A DNA stretch of 64,000 nt from Polynucleobacter sp. JS-Safj-400b-B2 (GTDB lineage Bacteria > Pseudomonadota > Gammaproteobacteria > Burkholderiales > Burkholderiaceae). Numbering within the stretch: position 1 is the stretch's first letter; each line of letters opens with the position of its first letter. Of this stretch, positions 44,868 to 53,865 are shown one piece after another. The stretch spans positions 43,115-107,114 of the forward strand of contig NZ_JACVPJ010000009.1 in NCBI RefSeq assembly GCF_018881975.1, in the 5' to 3' direction. The notes below the pieces were generated by a model, which made no database searches, was not told where the DNA came from, and worked only from the letters and a program-made list of their open reading frames with translations. The position numbers and the translations under genes are program-made.

Positions 44868-47084
44868 TTAAACCAACTTGATGCCGCTGTTTTTCAATGG
44901 CACAGTGCGCAAGCGTTTACCTGTTGCCCGATAGAATGCATTCAGTACTGCTGGCGCAGCCACCGCAATCGTTGGCTCACCAACACCGCCCCACTCTTTG
45001 CCGCCACCTTGAATAATGATAGTTTCCACTTTTGGCATTTGAGAAAGGCGAATCGAGTTAAAGGTGTCAAAGTTCTTCTGAACAACAGCGCCTTTTTCGA
45101 TCGTGATCTCCTCTTCGAATAAAGCGGATAAGCCATAAACAAAAGAACCAGCAACTTGACGCTCGATTTGCGCTGGATTCACCGCATAACCTGGATCGGT
45201 TGCTGCTACGATGCGATGAATTTTCACGTCAGTACCATTTGTAACTGAAAGTTCGCAAGCGGCAGCTACATAGCTTCCATAGGAATGCATCTGTGCGACA
45301 CCACGAAAAACTCCAGGCGCTGCTGGCTTAGTCCAGCCAATGCCATCTGCCACAGCATTAAGAACGGCTACAGCACGTGGGTAATCCTGCATATGCTGCC
45401 TACGGAACTCTACAGCATCCTTACCGGTAGCTTCTGCTAACTCATCCATAAATGTTTCTAAGAAGATAGCATTTTGATTGACGTTCACACCACGCCAGAA
45501 GCCTGGAGGGACATGAGTATTACGCATAGCATGGTCAATATTTAAATTCGGGAATTTATAAGTAATGCCGTGTTCACCAGTCTCGTCTACACCTTGAAAC
45601 GCTGCAGGATCTTTGCCCTTATTCGAAGCCACCACTGCTGGACGAACTGCAGCCAGAATGGATTGCCCAGATAAACGCATATTTAAACCGGTCACATTTT
45701 TCTTATCGTCAATGGATGCAGACATCTTGCACATCATCACCGGGTGATAGTGATCATGCGTCATATCCTCTTCACGAGTCCAAATCAACTTGATAGGTGT
45801 ACCCGGCATTTGCTTTGCAATATTTACCGCCTGAGTTGTGAAGTCCTGAAAGGCGCCACGACGACCAAAGCCTCCACCAAGGTTGACTTTGTAGACATTA
45901 CATTTTTCAGCAGGCAAACCAGCTGCCGCTATCAAGGCCGCCAATGATGCTTCGCCATCCTGGGTTGGAACCCATGCTTCACACATCTCTGGAGTCCACT
46001 TTGCAGTTGCAGTTTGTGGCTCCAAGGTTGCGTGACTCAAAAATGGATAGAAATACGTTGCCTCCATTGTTTTAGAGGCGCTAGCAAAAGCAGCTTTTAC
46101 ATCACCATTAGCGCTTCCAACAAAAGCGTCATTTGCTGTCAAACCTTCTTCTAGATTTTTCTTAATAGATGCGCTCGAAACGGTAGCATTTACTCCCTCA
46201 TCCCAAGTAATGTTTACCTGTTCAAGACCAGTTTTAGCATGCCAGAAAGTATCAGCAATAACGGCAACAGCGTTATCACCTACTTGCACTACCTTCTTAA
46301 CGCCCTTAACATTCATTGCTTTTGCAGAATCGTAAGTCTTAACCTTGCCGCCAAATACCGGGCACTGTTTGATTGTTGCAACTAACATGCCAGGCATCTT
46401 CAAATCAATTGCGTAAACCTGACGGCCCGTTACCTTATCAGCAACACCATCAATACGATTAACCGACTTGCCAATCAGAGTCCATTCTTTAGGATCTTTT
46501 AGTGGAACTTCTTTTGGCACTTCTAACTGTGATGCAGCAACAGAAACTTTACCGAAAGTCGTTTTCTTGCCAGATGGTGTGTGTGTAATCACGCTGTTCA
46601 TGGCAACACACTCTGAGGCCGGTACATTCCATTGATTAGCGGCAGCCTGAACAAGCATCATGCGGGCAGCGGCACCACCTTTACGAACATATTGCTCAGA
46701 AGTTCGAATACCACGACTTCCGCCAGTGGAATAGCTACCCCAAGCCGCCTTACGCGCCAAGCTTTCAGCAGGAGATGGATATTCATAGCTTACTTTTTTC
46801 CAGTCGCATTGGAGTTCTTCAGCAACCATCTGAGCCAAACCAGTGATAGTTCCTTGGCCCATTTCTGAGCGAACGATACGTACAACAACATCATCATTTG
46901 GCTTAACCACAACCCACACACCAATCTCTGGAGTGGCCAATGGAGTCATGGCAGTTGTGCCAGTACCCATAGCTGCATGTGCAGCAGACATAAATGAAAG
47001 ATCAAAGCCAATCGCTAGGCCAGCTGCAATTGCACTGGAACCAATAATAAAGTGGCGGCGGGAAGTATTTGTATTTGTAGTCAT
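44868..47084 (-). CDS. Molybdopterin-binding oxidoreductase large subunit (IorB-like)
   Basis: A ~738-aa protein of the xanthine dehydrogenase family, isoquinoline 1-oxidoreductase beta type. The N-terminus carries a twin-arginine signal (TSRRHFIIGSSAIAAGLAIG), so the enzyme is exported folded to the periplasm. Cofactor-binding segments include GQGTITGLAQMVAEELQCDW, GGGFGRRGAFQDF, PPGFWRGVNVNQN and the C-terminal KEWGGVGEPTIAVAAPAV with the catalytic Glu. The ATG at 47084 with AAGGGG upstream was chosen; a longer frame would overlap iorA. Substrate unknown. Confidence 0.9.
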   Translation of the reverse strand: MTTNTNTSRRHFIIGSSAIAAGLAIGFDLSFMSAAHAAMGTGTTAMTPLATPEIGVWVVVKPNDDVVVRIVRSEMGQGTITGLAQMVAEELQCDWKKVSYEYPSPAESLARKAAWGSYSTGGSRGIRTSEQYVRKGGAAARMMLVQAAANQWNVPASECVAMNSVITHTPSGKKTTFGKVSVAASQLEVPKEVPLKDPKEWTLIGKSVNRIDGVADKVTGRQVYAIDLKMPGMLVATIKQCPVFGGKVKTYDSAKAMNVKGVKKVVQVGDNAVAVIADTFWHAKTGLEQVNITWDEGVNATVSSASIKKNLEEGLTANDAFVGSANGDVKAAFASASKTMEATYFYPFLSHATLEPQTATAKWTPEMCEAWVPTQDGEASLAALIAAAGLPAEKCNVYKVNLGGGFGRRGAFQDFTTQAVNIAKQMPGTPIKLIWTREEDMTHDHYHPVMMCKMSASIDDKKNVTGLNMRLSGQSILAAVRPAVVASNKGKDPAAFQGVDETGEHGITYKFPNLNIDHAMRNTHVPPGFWRGVNVNQNAIFLETFMDELAEATGKDAVEFRRQHMQDYPRAVAVLNAVADGIGWTKPAAPGVFRGVAQMHSYGSYVAAACELSVTNGTDVKIHRIVAATDPGYAVNPAQIERQVAGSFVYGLSALFEEEITIEKGAVVQKNFDTFNSIRLSQMPKVETIIIQGGGKEWGGVGEPTIAVAAPAVLNAFYRATGKRLRTVPLKNSGIKLV

Positions 47085-47094
47085 GTCTTTCCCC

Positions 47095-47544
47095 TTAAGC
47101 CTTGCTAGCCGCATGAATTGCTGCACGGACTTGCTGGAATGTGCCACAGCGGCAGATATTAGTAATGGATTCATCGATTTGAGCATCGGTGGGCTTTGGA
47201 TTGTTTCTGAGCAAAGCAGTGGTTGCCATCACAATGCCTGATTGACAGTAGCCGCACTGAGGCACTTGATTGTCAACCCAAGCTTTTTGCACTTTAGAAA
47301 GTTGACCGCTCTTCTCCAGGCTTTCAATCGTTTCAATCTTTTTGCCCTCTGCTGCAGCAACTGGAATTGAACAGCTACGAATGGCTTGGCCTTCGAACAA
47401 AACTGTACAGGCGCCACATTGACCAACACCACAACCGTATTTAGTGCCAGTTAAGCCAACTTGCTCGCGGATTACCCAAAGCAATGGGGTCTCGGGATCT
47501 ACATCTACCTTGTACTTTTTGCCGTTGACATTCAATTCAGCCAT
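47095..47544 (-). CDS. 2Fe-2S subunit of the IorAB-like oxidoreductase
   Basis: A 149-aa small subunit with two [2Fe-2S] clusters. The plant-type ferredoxin site is GTKYGCGVGQCGACTVL with a later SCSIPV cysteine, and the second site is QCGYCQSGIV followed by ICRCGTF. It passes electrons from the molybdenum subunit. It precedes iorB by 10 nt. Length and all eight Cys positions match IorA/CoxS-type proteins. Confidence 0.94.
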   Translation of the reverse strand: MAELNVNGKKYKVDVDPETPLLWVIREQVGLTGTKYGCGVGQCGACTVLFEGQAIRSCSIPVAAAEGKKIETIESLEKSGQLSKVQKAWVDNQVPQCGYCQSGIVMATTALLRNNPKPTDAQIDESITNICRCGTFQQVRAAIHAASKA

Positions 47545-47683
47545 GCATTCTCTCCTGTATTTTCTTAATTACTTCTTTTATTGTTTCAGGGATATAGATA
47601 TACCCCTGGTTTCGGTGTGTTTATCTTAACCAAGAATTGATATATTGCGATGCAACATAAATCCCGGGCTGTAAGATCAAGGC

Positions 47684-48031
47684 ATGATTTTCGGTCTAGT
47701 ACAAATTCTTATCTTTCAAAGTCTTGGCGAACTTGTTTCTAAATTTCTTCTGCCAACGCTACCGGGTCCAGTCATTGGGCTAGTTCTCTTGGTGCTGTGG
47801 CTTGTCCTGCGCAAAGGGATTAATTCTGAGCTAGCCATGGTGGCAGACGGTTTTAGTCAATACCTGGGTCTACTCTTTGTGCCAGCGGCAGTTGGCGTGG
47901 TGCTTTTCTTGCCTCAACTCAAGGCCAATGCCCTAGCCATTATTAGCGCTTTAATTGGTAGCGTCATCCTCACTATTGCAACCAGCGCTCTGGTTGCACG
48001 CTTTTTAAGCAAGAGAGAATCTCATGGGTGA
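47684..48031 (+). CDS. CidA/LrgA family membrane protein
   Basis: A 115-aa holin-like integral membrane protein with four hydrophobic segments. The signature KFLLPTLPGPVIGLVLLVLWL (~20-40) and FVPAAVGVVLFLPQL (~65-80) are characteristic. With LrgB-type partners it influences murein hydrolase activity, programmed lysis or metabolite export. The next gene overlaps its end by 8 nt. Confidence 0.9.
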   Translation: MIFGLVQILIFQSLGELVSKFLLPTLPGPVIGLVLLVLWLVLRKGINSELAMVADGFSQYLGLLFVPAAVGVVLFLPQLKANALAIISALIGSVILTIATSALVARFLSKRESHG

Positions 48032-48752
48032 AAAGCACTCCATCGTCGAGATTTGGGTCTATTTATCGGGCAGCCCGCTGTTTGCTCTGTTCATCACGCT
48101 TGCCGCCTATCAAATTGGATTGAGTATTTATAAGGCCAGTCATCAGAACCCGCTCGCCAACCCTGTGGCAATAGCTATTCTGATTGTGGCATGTACGATT
48201 CAATTTATAGAAATGCCCTACTCAACCTATTTTGAGGGCGCTCAGTTTATTCATTTCTTACTAGGCTCAGCAACAGTCTCACTTGCTATCCCCATCTATC
48301 GAGGATTAAGCAGTCTTAAGGGACGCTCCTTGCCCTTAATTGCCTCGCTCTGTTCCGGCGGCCTAGTCTCGATCATGAGCGCCGTGGGTATTGCCACCAT
48401 GCTCGGGGCAGACTCCAGCATTACTGGTGCCATGTATCCCAAATCGGTTACAGCACCAATCGCCATGGGTATCGCTGAACGCATTGGAGTCTCACCTACT
48501 CTGACTGCGATCTTTGCGGTAAGCACCGGAATACTTGGGGCGATTTTGGCGCCTTTTGTTCTCAATGCATTAGGTATGAAGGCTTGGTGGCAAAGAGGTT
48601 TTGCCATTGGCATCGGTGCGCACGGTATTGGTACATCACGTGCTTTTAGCATTCACCCAGAAGCGGGCACCTATGCCAGCCTAGCGATGGGGATGAACGG
48701 CGTGGTGAGCGCCGTTGCTATCCCAGTGATTTATCACTTATTTAATCGCTAA
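48024..48752 (+). CDS. LrgB family membrane protein
   Basis: A 242-aa polytopic membrane protein of the LrgB/CidB family. Landmarks are LAYQIGL-like LAAYQIGLSIYK, a hydrophobic core, SSITGAMYPKSVTAPIAMGIAERIG (~130-155) and GIGAHGIGTSRAFSI (~195-210). It overlaps the LrgA-like gene and forms the usual two-gene unit. Length normal. Confidence 0.92.
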   Translation: MGEKHSIVEIWVYLSGSPLFALFITLAAYQIGLSIYKASHQNPLANPVAIAILIVACTIQFIEMPYSTYFEGAQFIHFLLGSATVSLAIPIYRGLSSLKGRSLPLIASLCSGGLVSIMSAVGIATMLGADSSITGAMYPKSVTAPIAMGIAERIGVSPTLTAIFAVSTGILGAILAPFVLNALGMKAWWQRGFAIGIGAHGIGTSRAFSIHPEAGTYASLAMGMNGVVSAVAIPVIYHLFNR

Positions 48753-48767
48753 GTGAGTCGCCAATAT

Positions 48768-49091
48768 TTAGGCAGCCAGTAAATCCGGTATTTGTATGTG
48801 CTTCACTTTAGGTTTAATAGTCTTTCTAGCTTTCCACAAATCATAAGCAGACTGTTGGGCCAGCCAAATACTTGCACTGCCACCATTTTCAACGCCTAAC
48901 CATGCCTCAATTCTCAATGCCATCTCGGGCGAAATTGCTGCTTTAGCATTTAATACTCGAGATAAAGCGACTCTAGTCACACCGAGCTGATCAGCTGCGG
49001 CAGTAACAGTAATCCCTAAGGCAGGGAGAATGTCATCACGCAAAGTGAGTCCTGGATGCGGGGGGTTGTGCATTTTTCTCATTTTTATCAT
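48768..49091 (-). CDS. higA: HigA-type antitoxin
   Basis: A ~107-aa XRE-family antitoxin with the HigA opening MHNPPHPGLTLRDDILPALGITVTAAADQLGVTRVALSRVLN (helix-turn-helix, ~9-50), then MALRIEAWLGVENGGSASIWLAQQSAYDLW. It binds the HigB toxin and the operon promoter. The ATG at 49091 shares its A with the higB stop (TGATG). Gene order toxin-then-antitoxin is typical of HigBA. Confidence 0.93.
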   Translation of the reverse strand: MIKMRKMHNPPHPGLTLRDDILPALGITVTAAADQLGVTRVALSRVLNAKAAISPEMALRIEAWLGVENGGSASIWLAQQSAYDLWKARKTIKPKVKHIQIPDLLAA

Positions 49092-49369
49092 CAATGGTAA
49101 TCCTGATAATTTACCAACACTACGTCTTCGCCTTCAAACCTAAAAGTAATTCTCCAGTTTCCACTAACAGAAATTGAAAAGTGGCCAATCAATTTTCCGC
49201 TTAAGGAATGCAATCGCCAGCCAGGAATATTGACATCCTCCCAATTGCGAGCCTCATTCAATCTGGATAATTGTCGTGAAAGACGAGGAGCATGAGAGCT
49301 TTGGATACCTGCACGGCTTCCAGTTTCAAAAAATAGCTGCAATCCTTTATGGCGGAACGATTTAATCAT
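49091..49369 (-). CDS. higB: HigB-type mRNA interferase toxin
   Basis: A 92-aa RelE-superfamily toxin starting MIKSFRHKGLQLFFETGSRAG and ending ISVSGNWRITFRFEGEDVVLVNYQDYH, the standard HigB pattern with the basic catalytic residues. It cleaves mRNA at the ribosome when free of HigA. The ATG at 49369 was chosen over one nine codons upstream because it matches the family N-terminus and leaves the operator outside the gene. Confidence 0.94.
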   Translation of the reverse strand: MIKSFRHKGLQLFFETGSRAGIQSSHAPRLSRQLSRLNEARNWEDVNIPGWRLHSLSGKLIGHFSISVSGNWRITFRFEGEDVVLVNYQDYH

Positions 49370-49373
49370 ACCA

Positions 49374-49398
49374 TATTGTATAGCATAGCTATACAATA
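49374..49398. promoter_or_regulatory. higBA operator dyad
   Basis: TATTGTATAGC, ATA, GCTATACAATA: perfect 11-base arms with a 3-base spacer, lying 5 nt upstream of the higB ATG. The sequence also holds TATA-like promoter elements. It is the natural binding site for the HigA dimer, giving autorepression. Confidence 0.85.
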
Positions 49399-49432
49399 AT
49401 TAAAGCCAATTAAAAACCTAATATTTGCGCGG

Positions 49433-50782
49433 CTAATTAATCTTCATCGCCTCATCAATAGCTTCACCTAAAACGCTACACAGGAATTCCACTTCTTCAG
49501 GTTTAGAAATAAACGGTGGGCCCACGGCGATCGCATCACCCGCTACTCTCACCAACGCACCTCTTTCGATACAGGCTTCCAATACCTTCATCGCACGAAG
49601 ACCAGGCTTTCCAGGAACAGGATCAAGCTCTACAGCGCCTGATAAGCCAAAGTTGCGTATATCCAAAATGCCTGACTTACCTTTTAAGGCATGCAGTCCA
49701 TTCTCCAGAACCGGCTCAAGTGCCTTCGCCCGATTGACTAAATCATCAGACTGAAAAATATCCAGTACCGCATGACCTGCAGCTGCTGGAATCGGATGGC
49801 CTGAGTAGGTGTACCCATGGAAAAATTCAATCGCTTGCTCTTGTCCACCGTTAGCAATGATGTTGTCATAAATATCGCCACGCACTATTACGCCACCCAT
49901 TGGAATAACGCCGTTGGTTATGCCTTTGGCAAAGGTAATCATGTCGGGAGTAACTCCAAAACGATCGGCGCCAAAGTTTGCACCTAAGCGACCAAACCCG
50001 GTAATCACTTCATCAAAGATCAGCAAGATACCGTGCTTAGTACAAATCTCGCGAATCTTTTGTAAATAGCCATCTGGCGGCACGATCACTCCGGTAGATC
50101 CTTGCACAGGCTCCATGATGACGGCAGCAATCGTATTGGCATCATGAAGTGCAACGATCTTTTCTAACTCTTCCGCTAAGTGCGCGCCCCACTTTGGCTG
50201 CCCTTTTGAAAAAGCCATTTGAGAAAGATTGAGAGTGTGCGGCAAATGATCCACCCCAGGAATCATCATGCTAGCAAACATTTTTCGATTAGCAACCATG
50301 CCGCCCACCGAGATACCAGCAATACCAACACCGTGATAAGCGCGATCTCGCCCAATTAACCGGATGCGAGATGCGTTACCCATGACACGGTGGTAACCGA
50401 TTGCTATCTTTAAGGCAGTATCGACCGCCTCTGATCCAGAGTTTGTAAAAAATACTTTATCTAAACCCTTTGGCGCCATTTTGGCAATTCGATTGGCTAA
50501 GCTAAAAGTAGTTTCACTGGCCATCTGAAACGCTGGGCAATAGTCCATGGTTTCAAACTGCTTCTGAATCGCTGCACCAATACGTGGATCAGCATGCCCC
50601 AATGGTGAGCACCAAAGCCCTGATAGGCCATCAAATAACTTACGCCCCTGGTCATCAAAGTAGTAAGCTCCTTTAGCTGACTGCATGATCTTTGGATGGT
50701 GCTGAAAGTAGCGGTTAGGTGTAAACGGCAGCCAATAGGCCGACATATCAATTCCGCCTGGTGTTTTATTCATTGTTGTCAT
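49433..50782 (-). CDS. Class III omega-aminotransferase
   Basis: A ~449-aa PLP enzyme, probably an omega-amino acid:pyruvate (beta-alanine type) aminotransferase. Landmarks: GGIDMSAYWLPFTPNRYFQHHPKI, FTNSGSEAVDTALKIA (~120), IFDEVITGFGRLGANFGADRFGVTPDMITFAKGITNG (~275-310; the Lys binds PLP). The ATG at 50782 with AGAGA upstream was chosen; the longer frame starts too close to the divergent promoter. It is divergent from the Bug receptor gene. Confidence 0.93.
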   Translation of the reverse strand: MTTMNKTPGGIDMSAYWLPFTPNRYFQHHPKIMQSAKGAYYFDDQGRKLFDGLSGLWCSPLGHADPRIGAAIQKQFETMDYCPAFQMASETTFSLANRIAKMAPKGLDKVFFTNSGSEAVDTALKIAIGYHRVMGNASRIRLIGRDRAYHGVGIAGISVGGMVANRKMFASMMIPGVDHLPHTLNLSQMAFSKGQPKWGAHLAEELEKIVALHDANTIAAVIMEPVQGSTGVIVPPDGYLQKIREICTKHGILLIFDEVITGFGRLGANFGADRFGVTPDMITFAKGITNGVIPMGGVIVRGDIYDNIIANGGQEQAIEFFHGYTYSGHPIPAAAGHAVLDIFQSDDLVNRAKALEPVLENGLHALKGKSGILDIRNFGLSGAVELDPVPGKPGLRAMKVLEACIERGALVRVAGDAIAVGPPFISKPEEVEFLCSVLGEAIDEAMKIN

Positions 50783-50861
50783 GTATCTCTTTGATTGACC
50801 TTTGCAAACTAGATTCTGAATTTCTAATACTATAGTACTCATCTCACATTCGGATCCTTAA

Positions 50862-51833
50862 ATGAACCTCCTTAAATCTTTGCTCCTTAGCGCAGCCGCC
50901 CTTGGCAACTCAGCTCTGGCGGCTCCTGAAACAGATTGGCCTAAAAAACCGATTGTTGCGATCGTCTCATTTCCAGCTGGCGGTTCTACCGATATCTTCG
51001 CGCGCAGCGTCACTGCCCCTTTAGCTGAAGCCTTAGGTCAATCTATTGTTGTTGAAAACAAACCTGGTGCTGGTGGCATGATTGGCTTACAAGCTGCTGC
51101 TAAAGCGGCTCCCGATGGCTACACCATCAACATTAGCGCATTGACCAATCAGTCGATCTCTTCAGCTTTATTTAAAAATCCACCGGCTGACTTGCAGAAA
51201 GATTTTGTTCCTGTGGCATTAATTGGAACAATTCCTCACTTAATTGTCGTGAACCCAAGTGTTCCAGCAAAAAATCTTCCCGAACTTATTGCCTTCATCA
51301 AATCTAAAAAGGGTGACTTTAATTACGCTTCACAGGGTAATGGCAGTCTCTCGCACTTAGAGTCCACTTTATTTATGCAGCGCATTGGCGCAACCGGTAC
51401 GCACATCCCTTATAAAGGCAGCAGCTTTGCTTTACCGGACTTGATTGCAGGCAACACCCTCATGATGTTTGATAGCGTGACTGCATCACTCCCCCATATC
51501 CAAAGTGGGAAGCTACGCCCCATTGCTATCGCTGCTGCGGAGCGCTCTCCTTTAATGCCCAATGTTCCGACTCTCGGACAGGATGGTATGAAACAGTTTG
51601 ATGTGGAAAACTTCTATGCGGTTTATGTTCCCAAAGGAACATCACCAGTGATCATTGCAAAATTAGAAAGAGAAATCCGTAAAATTCTCACAAATCCGGA
51701 TTTCAAAGCCCGTATGGCAGCCCAAGGTATTCACCCCCTGTTTGCAAACTCTGAAAAATTGTCTGAAATTACCGCAAGTGAAGCCAGCAAATGGGAAAAG
51801 GCAGTAAAGTCAGCGAATATTAAGATTGACTGA
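50862..51833 (+). CDS. Bug-family (TctC) periplasmic solute receptor
   Basis: A 323-aa secreted binding protein. Signal peptide MNLLKSLLLSAAALGNSALA, then the Bug/TctC fold: WPKKPIVAIVSFPAGGSTDIFARSV, VVENKPGAGGMIGLQAAAKAAPDGYT, IPYKGSSFALPDLIAGN and RLRPIAIAAAERSPLMPNVPT-like segments. These receptors bind carboxylates; no cognate TctAB transporter is in the window, which is common for Bug proteins in Burkholderiales. The gamma-glutamyltransferase gene follows 39 nt later. Confidence 0.93.
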   Translation: MNLLKSLLLSAAALGNSALAAPETDWPKKPIVAIVSFPAGGSTDIFARSVTAPLAEALGQSIVVENKPGAGGMIGLQAAAKAAPDGYTINISALTNQSISSALFKNPPADLQKDFVPVALIGTIPHLIVVNPSVPAKNLPELIAFIKSKKGDFNYASQGNGSLSHLESTLFMQRIGATGTHIPYKGSSFALPDLIAGNTLMMFDSVTASLPHIQSGKLRPIAIAAAERSPLMPNVPTLGQDGMKQFDVENFYAVYVPKGTSPVIIAKLEREIRKILTNPDFKARMAAQGIHPLFANSEKLSEITASEASKWEKAVKSANIKID

Positions 51834-51872
51834 TACCAATCATTAGCAGCATTGAATAAACAGAAAAATACT

Positions 51873-53462
51873 ATGTTGATTTCCCCTCCTTTTGGTGGCG
51901 GCCGCGCGCCCGTTTTAGCCAGAAACACCGTGGCAAGCTCTCAACCGCTTGCCACTCAAGCTGGTATTGAAGCCCTACAAAATGGTGGCAATGCAGTAGA
52001 TGCTGCACTTGCAACCGCAATCACACTCACAGTAGTTGAACCAACCATGAATGGCATCGGTGGAGATGGTTTTGCAATTCTGTGGGATGGGAAAAAGATA
52101 CATGGTCTAAATGCCTCTGGTCGTGCTCCCGCTGCTTGGACGCCAGAATACTTTGCTGGTAAATCAGCGATGGATCTTATTGGCTGGAATACCGTCACTG
52201 TCCCTGGTATGGTTGCTGGCTGGATTGAACTTTCCAGAAAGTTTGGCAAGCTACCTTTCGCTCAATTATTTACACGTGCAATTGACTATGCTGAAAATGG
52301 CTTTCCAGTTTCTCCTGTTATCGCTCGTCAATGGCGTGAAGCTATTCCGATTCTGAAAAATCAACCGGGGTTTGCAGAATCATTTTTGATTGATGGCAAA
52401 TCGCCTCAGGCAGGTCAAATCTGGAAATACCCAGCCCAAGCTAAAACTCTGAGAGAAATCGCTGCTACTGAAGGAGAATCTTTTTACAAGGGTCCACTTG
52501 CTCAGAGTATGGTGGATTTTGCACAAGCGACTGGTGGTTGCTTCACCATGCAAGACTTTGCTGATAACCAATCGGAATGGGTTGAGCCTCTTGCTTTTGA
52601 CTATGGTGACCACACCCTGCTTGAAATTCCACCAAATGGCTCAGGTATTGCAGCCCAAATTGCATTAGGCATTTTGCAGGCAGCCAATGTCAAACAATAC
52701 CCCGCAAATTCTGCGCAGCGGATTCATCTACAGATCGAAGCGATGCGGATGGCCTTTGCTGATGCTTATGCTCATATCTCGGATGCCGGCACCATGAAAG
52801 TGTCCACAAGCACATTATTAGATAGAGATTATTTAGCTAGCCGTGCTGCACTCATTAACCACAATCAAGCGGGCAGCTATGGCGCCGGGGATCCACATGC
52901 TGGTGGCACTGTTTACCTGTGCGCCGCGGATACGAACGGCATGATGATCTCGTATATTCAATCAAACTTTAAGGGCTTTGGTTCTGGCGTAGTAGCGCCT
53001 GGTGGCATCGCTTTTCATAATCGTGGCATGAGTTTTAGACTGGAAGATGGGCACCCTAATCAAGTTGCTCCAGGTAAGCGCCCTTTCCATACAATTCTTC
53101 CTGCTTTCCTTACCAAGGATAGTAAACCCACGATGGCATTTGGTGTCATGGGTGGCAATATGCAACCCCAAGGTCATATTCAGTTTGTGATGCGCTTTGT
53201 AGATGAATATCTCAATCCGCAGGCTTGCTCAGATGCACCACGCTGGCGTATTGATGATTTAGGCAAGTTGACTGTAGAAGCGTCAATGCCCACTAGTGTT
53301 GTAGAGGGGTTAAAGGCTCTTGGTCACGAAGTGGCTGTGCAGCCTGCCAACAGCCTGGATTTTGGTAGTGCACAAGCGATTGCGTTATTAGGCGAAGAAA
53401 CTCAGAATGCTTATATTGCTGGAAGCGATCATCGTCGAGATGGCTTGGCAGCTGGGTTTTAA
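51873..53462 (+). CDS. Gamma-glutamyltransferase family protein
   Basis: A ~529-aa Ntn hydrolase precursor. Landmarks: VASSQPLATQAGIEALQNGGNAVDAALATAITLTVVEPTMNGIGGDGFAILWDG, and the autoprocessing site DPHAGGTVYLCAADTNGMMISYIQSN (~350), where the Thr becomes the catalytic N-terminus. It may act on gamma-glutamyl peptides or related amides. No signal peptide is seen, so it may be cytosolic. ATG 51873 is used; a TTG seven codons earlier is also in frame. Probably co-transcribed with the Bug receptor. Confidence 0.93.
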   Translation: MLISPPFGGGRAPVLARNTVASSQPLATQAGIEALQNGGNAVDAALATAITLTVVEPTMNGIGGDGFAILWDGKKIHGLNASGRAPAAWTPEYFAGKSAMDLIGWNTVTVPGMVAGWIELSRKFGKLPFAQLFTRAIDYAENGFPVSPVIARQWREAIPILKNQPGFAESFLIDGKSPQAGQIWKYPAQAKTLREIAATEGESFYKGPLAQSMVDFAQATGGCFTMQDFADNQSEWVEPLAFDYGDHTLLEIPPNGSGIAAQIALGILQAANVKQYPANSAQRIHLQIEAMRMAFADAYAHISDAGTMKVSTSTLLDRDYLASRAALINHNQAGSYGAGDPHAGGTVYLCAADTNGMMISYIQSNFKGFGSGVVAPGGIAFHNRGMSFRLEDGHPNQVAPGKRPFHTILPAFLTKDSKPTMAFGVMGGNMQPQGHIQFVMRFVDEYLNPQACSDAPRWRIDDLGKLTVEASMPTSVVEGLKALGHEVAVQPANSLDFGSAQAIALLGEETQNAYIAGSDHRRDGLAAGF

Positions 53463-53634
53463 GGCTGAGAATTGAATTCTTCGGCAACTAACTTACCAAT
53501 ACAGATCTTCCTCATCTCGATTTAAAAATTCACGAAGAAGTAAATCAACGCCATCCATAGAGATAGCCTTAGCAGTTTTGCGCTAACCAACTCTCATCTT
53601 CTTATTGAATGGTTTTAGATGCTCAGCATATAAA

Positions 53635-53673
53635 CTTGCTTAGTCAGCTTGCTTAGTCGGCTTGCTTAGTGAA
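53635..53673. repeat. 13-bp tandem repeat, three copies
   Basis: CTTGCTTAGTCAG, CTTGCTTAGTCGG, CTTGCTTAGTGAA, followed by a partial CTTGCTCG. It lies in noncoding DNA between the gamma-glutamyltransferase and the toxin-antitoxin pair. Confidence 0.85.
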
Positions 53674-53834
53674 CTTGCTCGTCTTTATCATTGAACTCAT
53701 TTTTGATGAGAATAGGAATGGTTGGATGGCATTTCAATTTTATTAAAAGTCTACGCAGAATTTCTAGAATAAATTCCTGCGTTTCTAGTGAGGAGATTAA
53801 TACTCCCACTTTTTATAAGTTTACCTGTTTGATA

Positions 53835-53854
53835 AAATATGTATATACATATTT
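53835..53854. promoter_or_regulatory. 20-bp perfect palindrome, toxin-antitoxin operator
   Basis: AAATATGTAT followed directly by ATACATATTT, symmetric with no spacer, ending 11 nt before the toxin ATG. It overlaps the likely -10 region and is the expected target of the ribbon-helix-helix antitoxin. Confidence 0.8.
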
Positions 53855-53865
53855 AAGGTAAGAGC

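Larger units (their letters stand above)
53463..53865. other. 403-base intergenic region with remnant and repeats
   Basis: No intact gene. On the minus strand near 53497-53590 a stretch reads RKTAKAISMDGVDLLLREFLNRDEEDLYW then a stop, with a stop codon just upstream: it looks like the tail of a decayed small gene of unknown family. A 13-bp tandem repeat (53635-53673) follows, then the AT-rich toxin-antitoxin promoter with its palindrome at 53835-53854. Confidence 0.5.
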
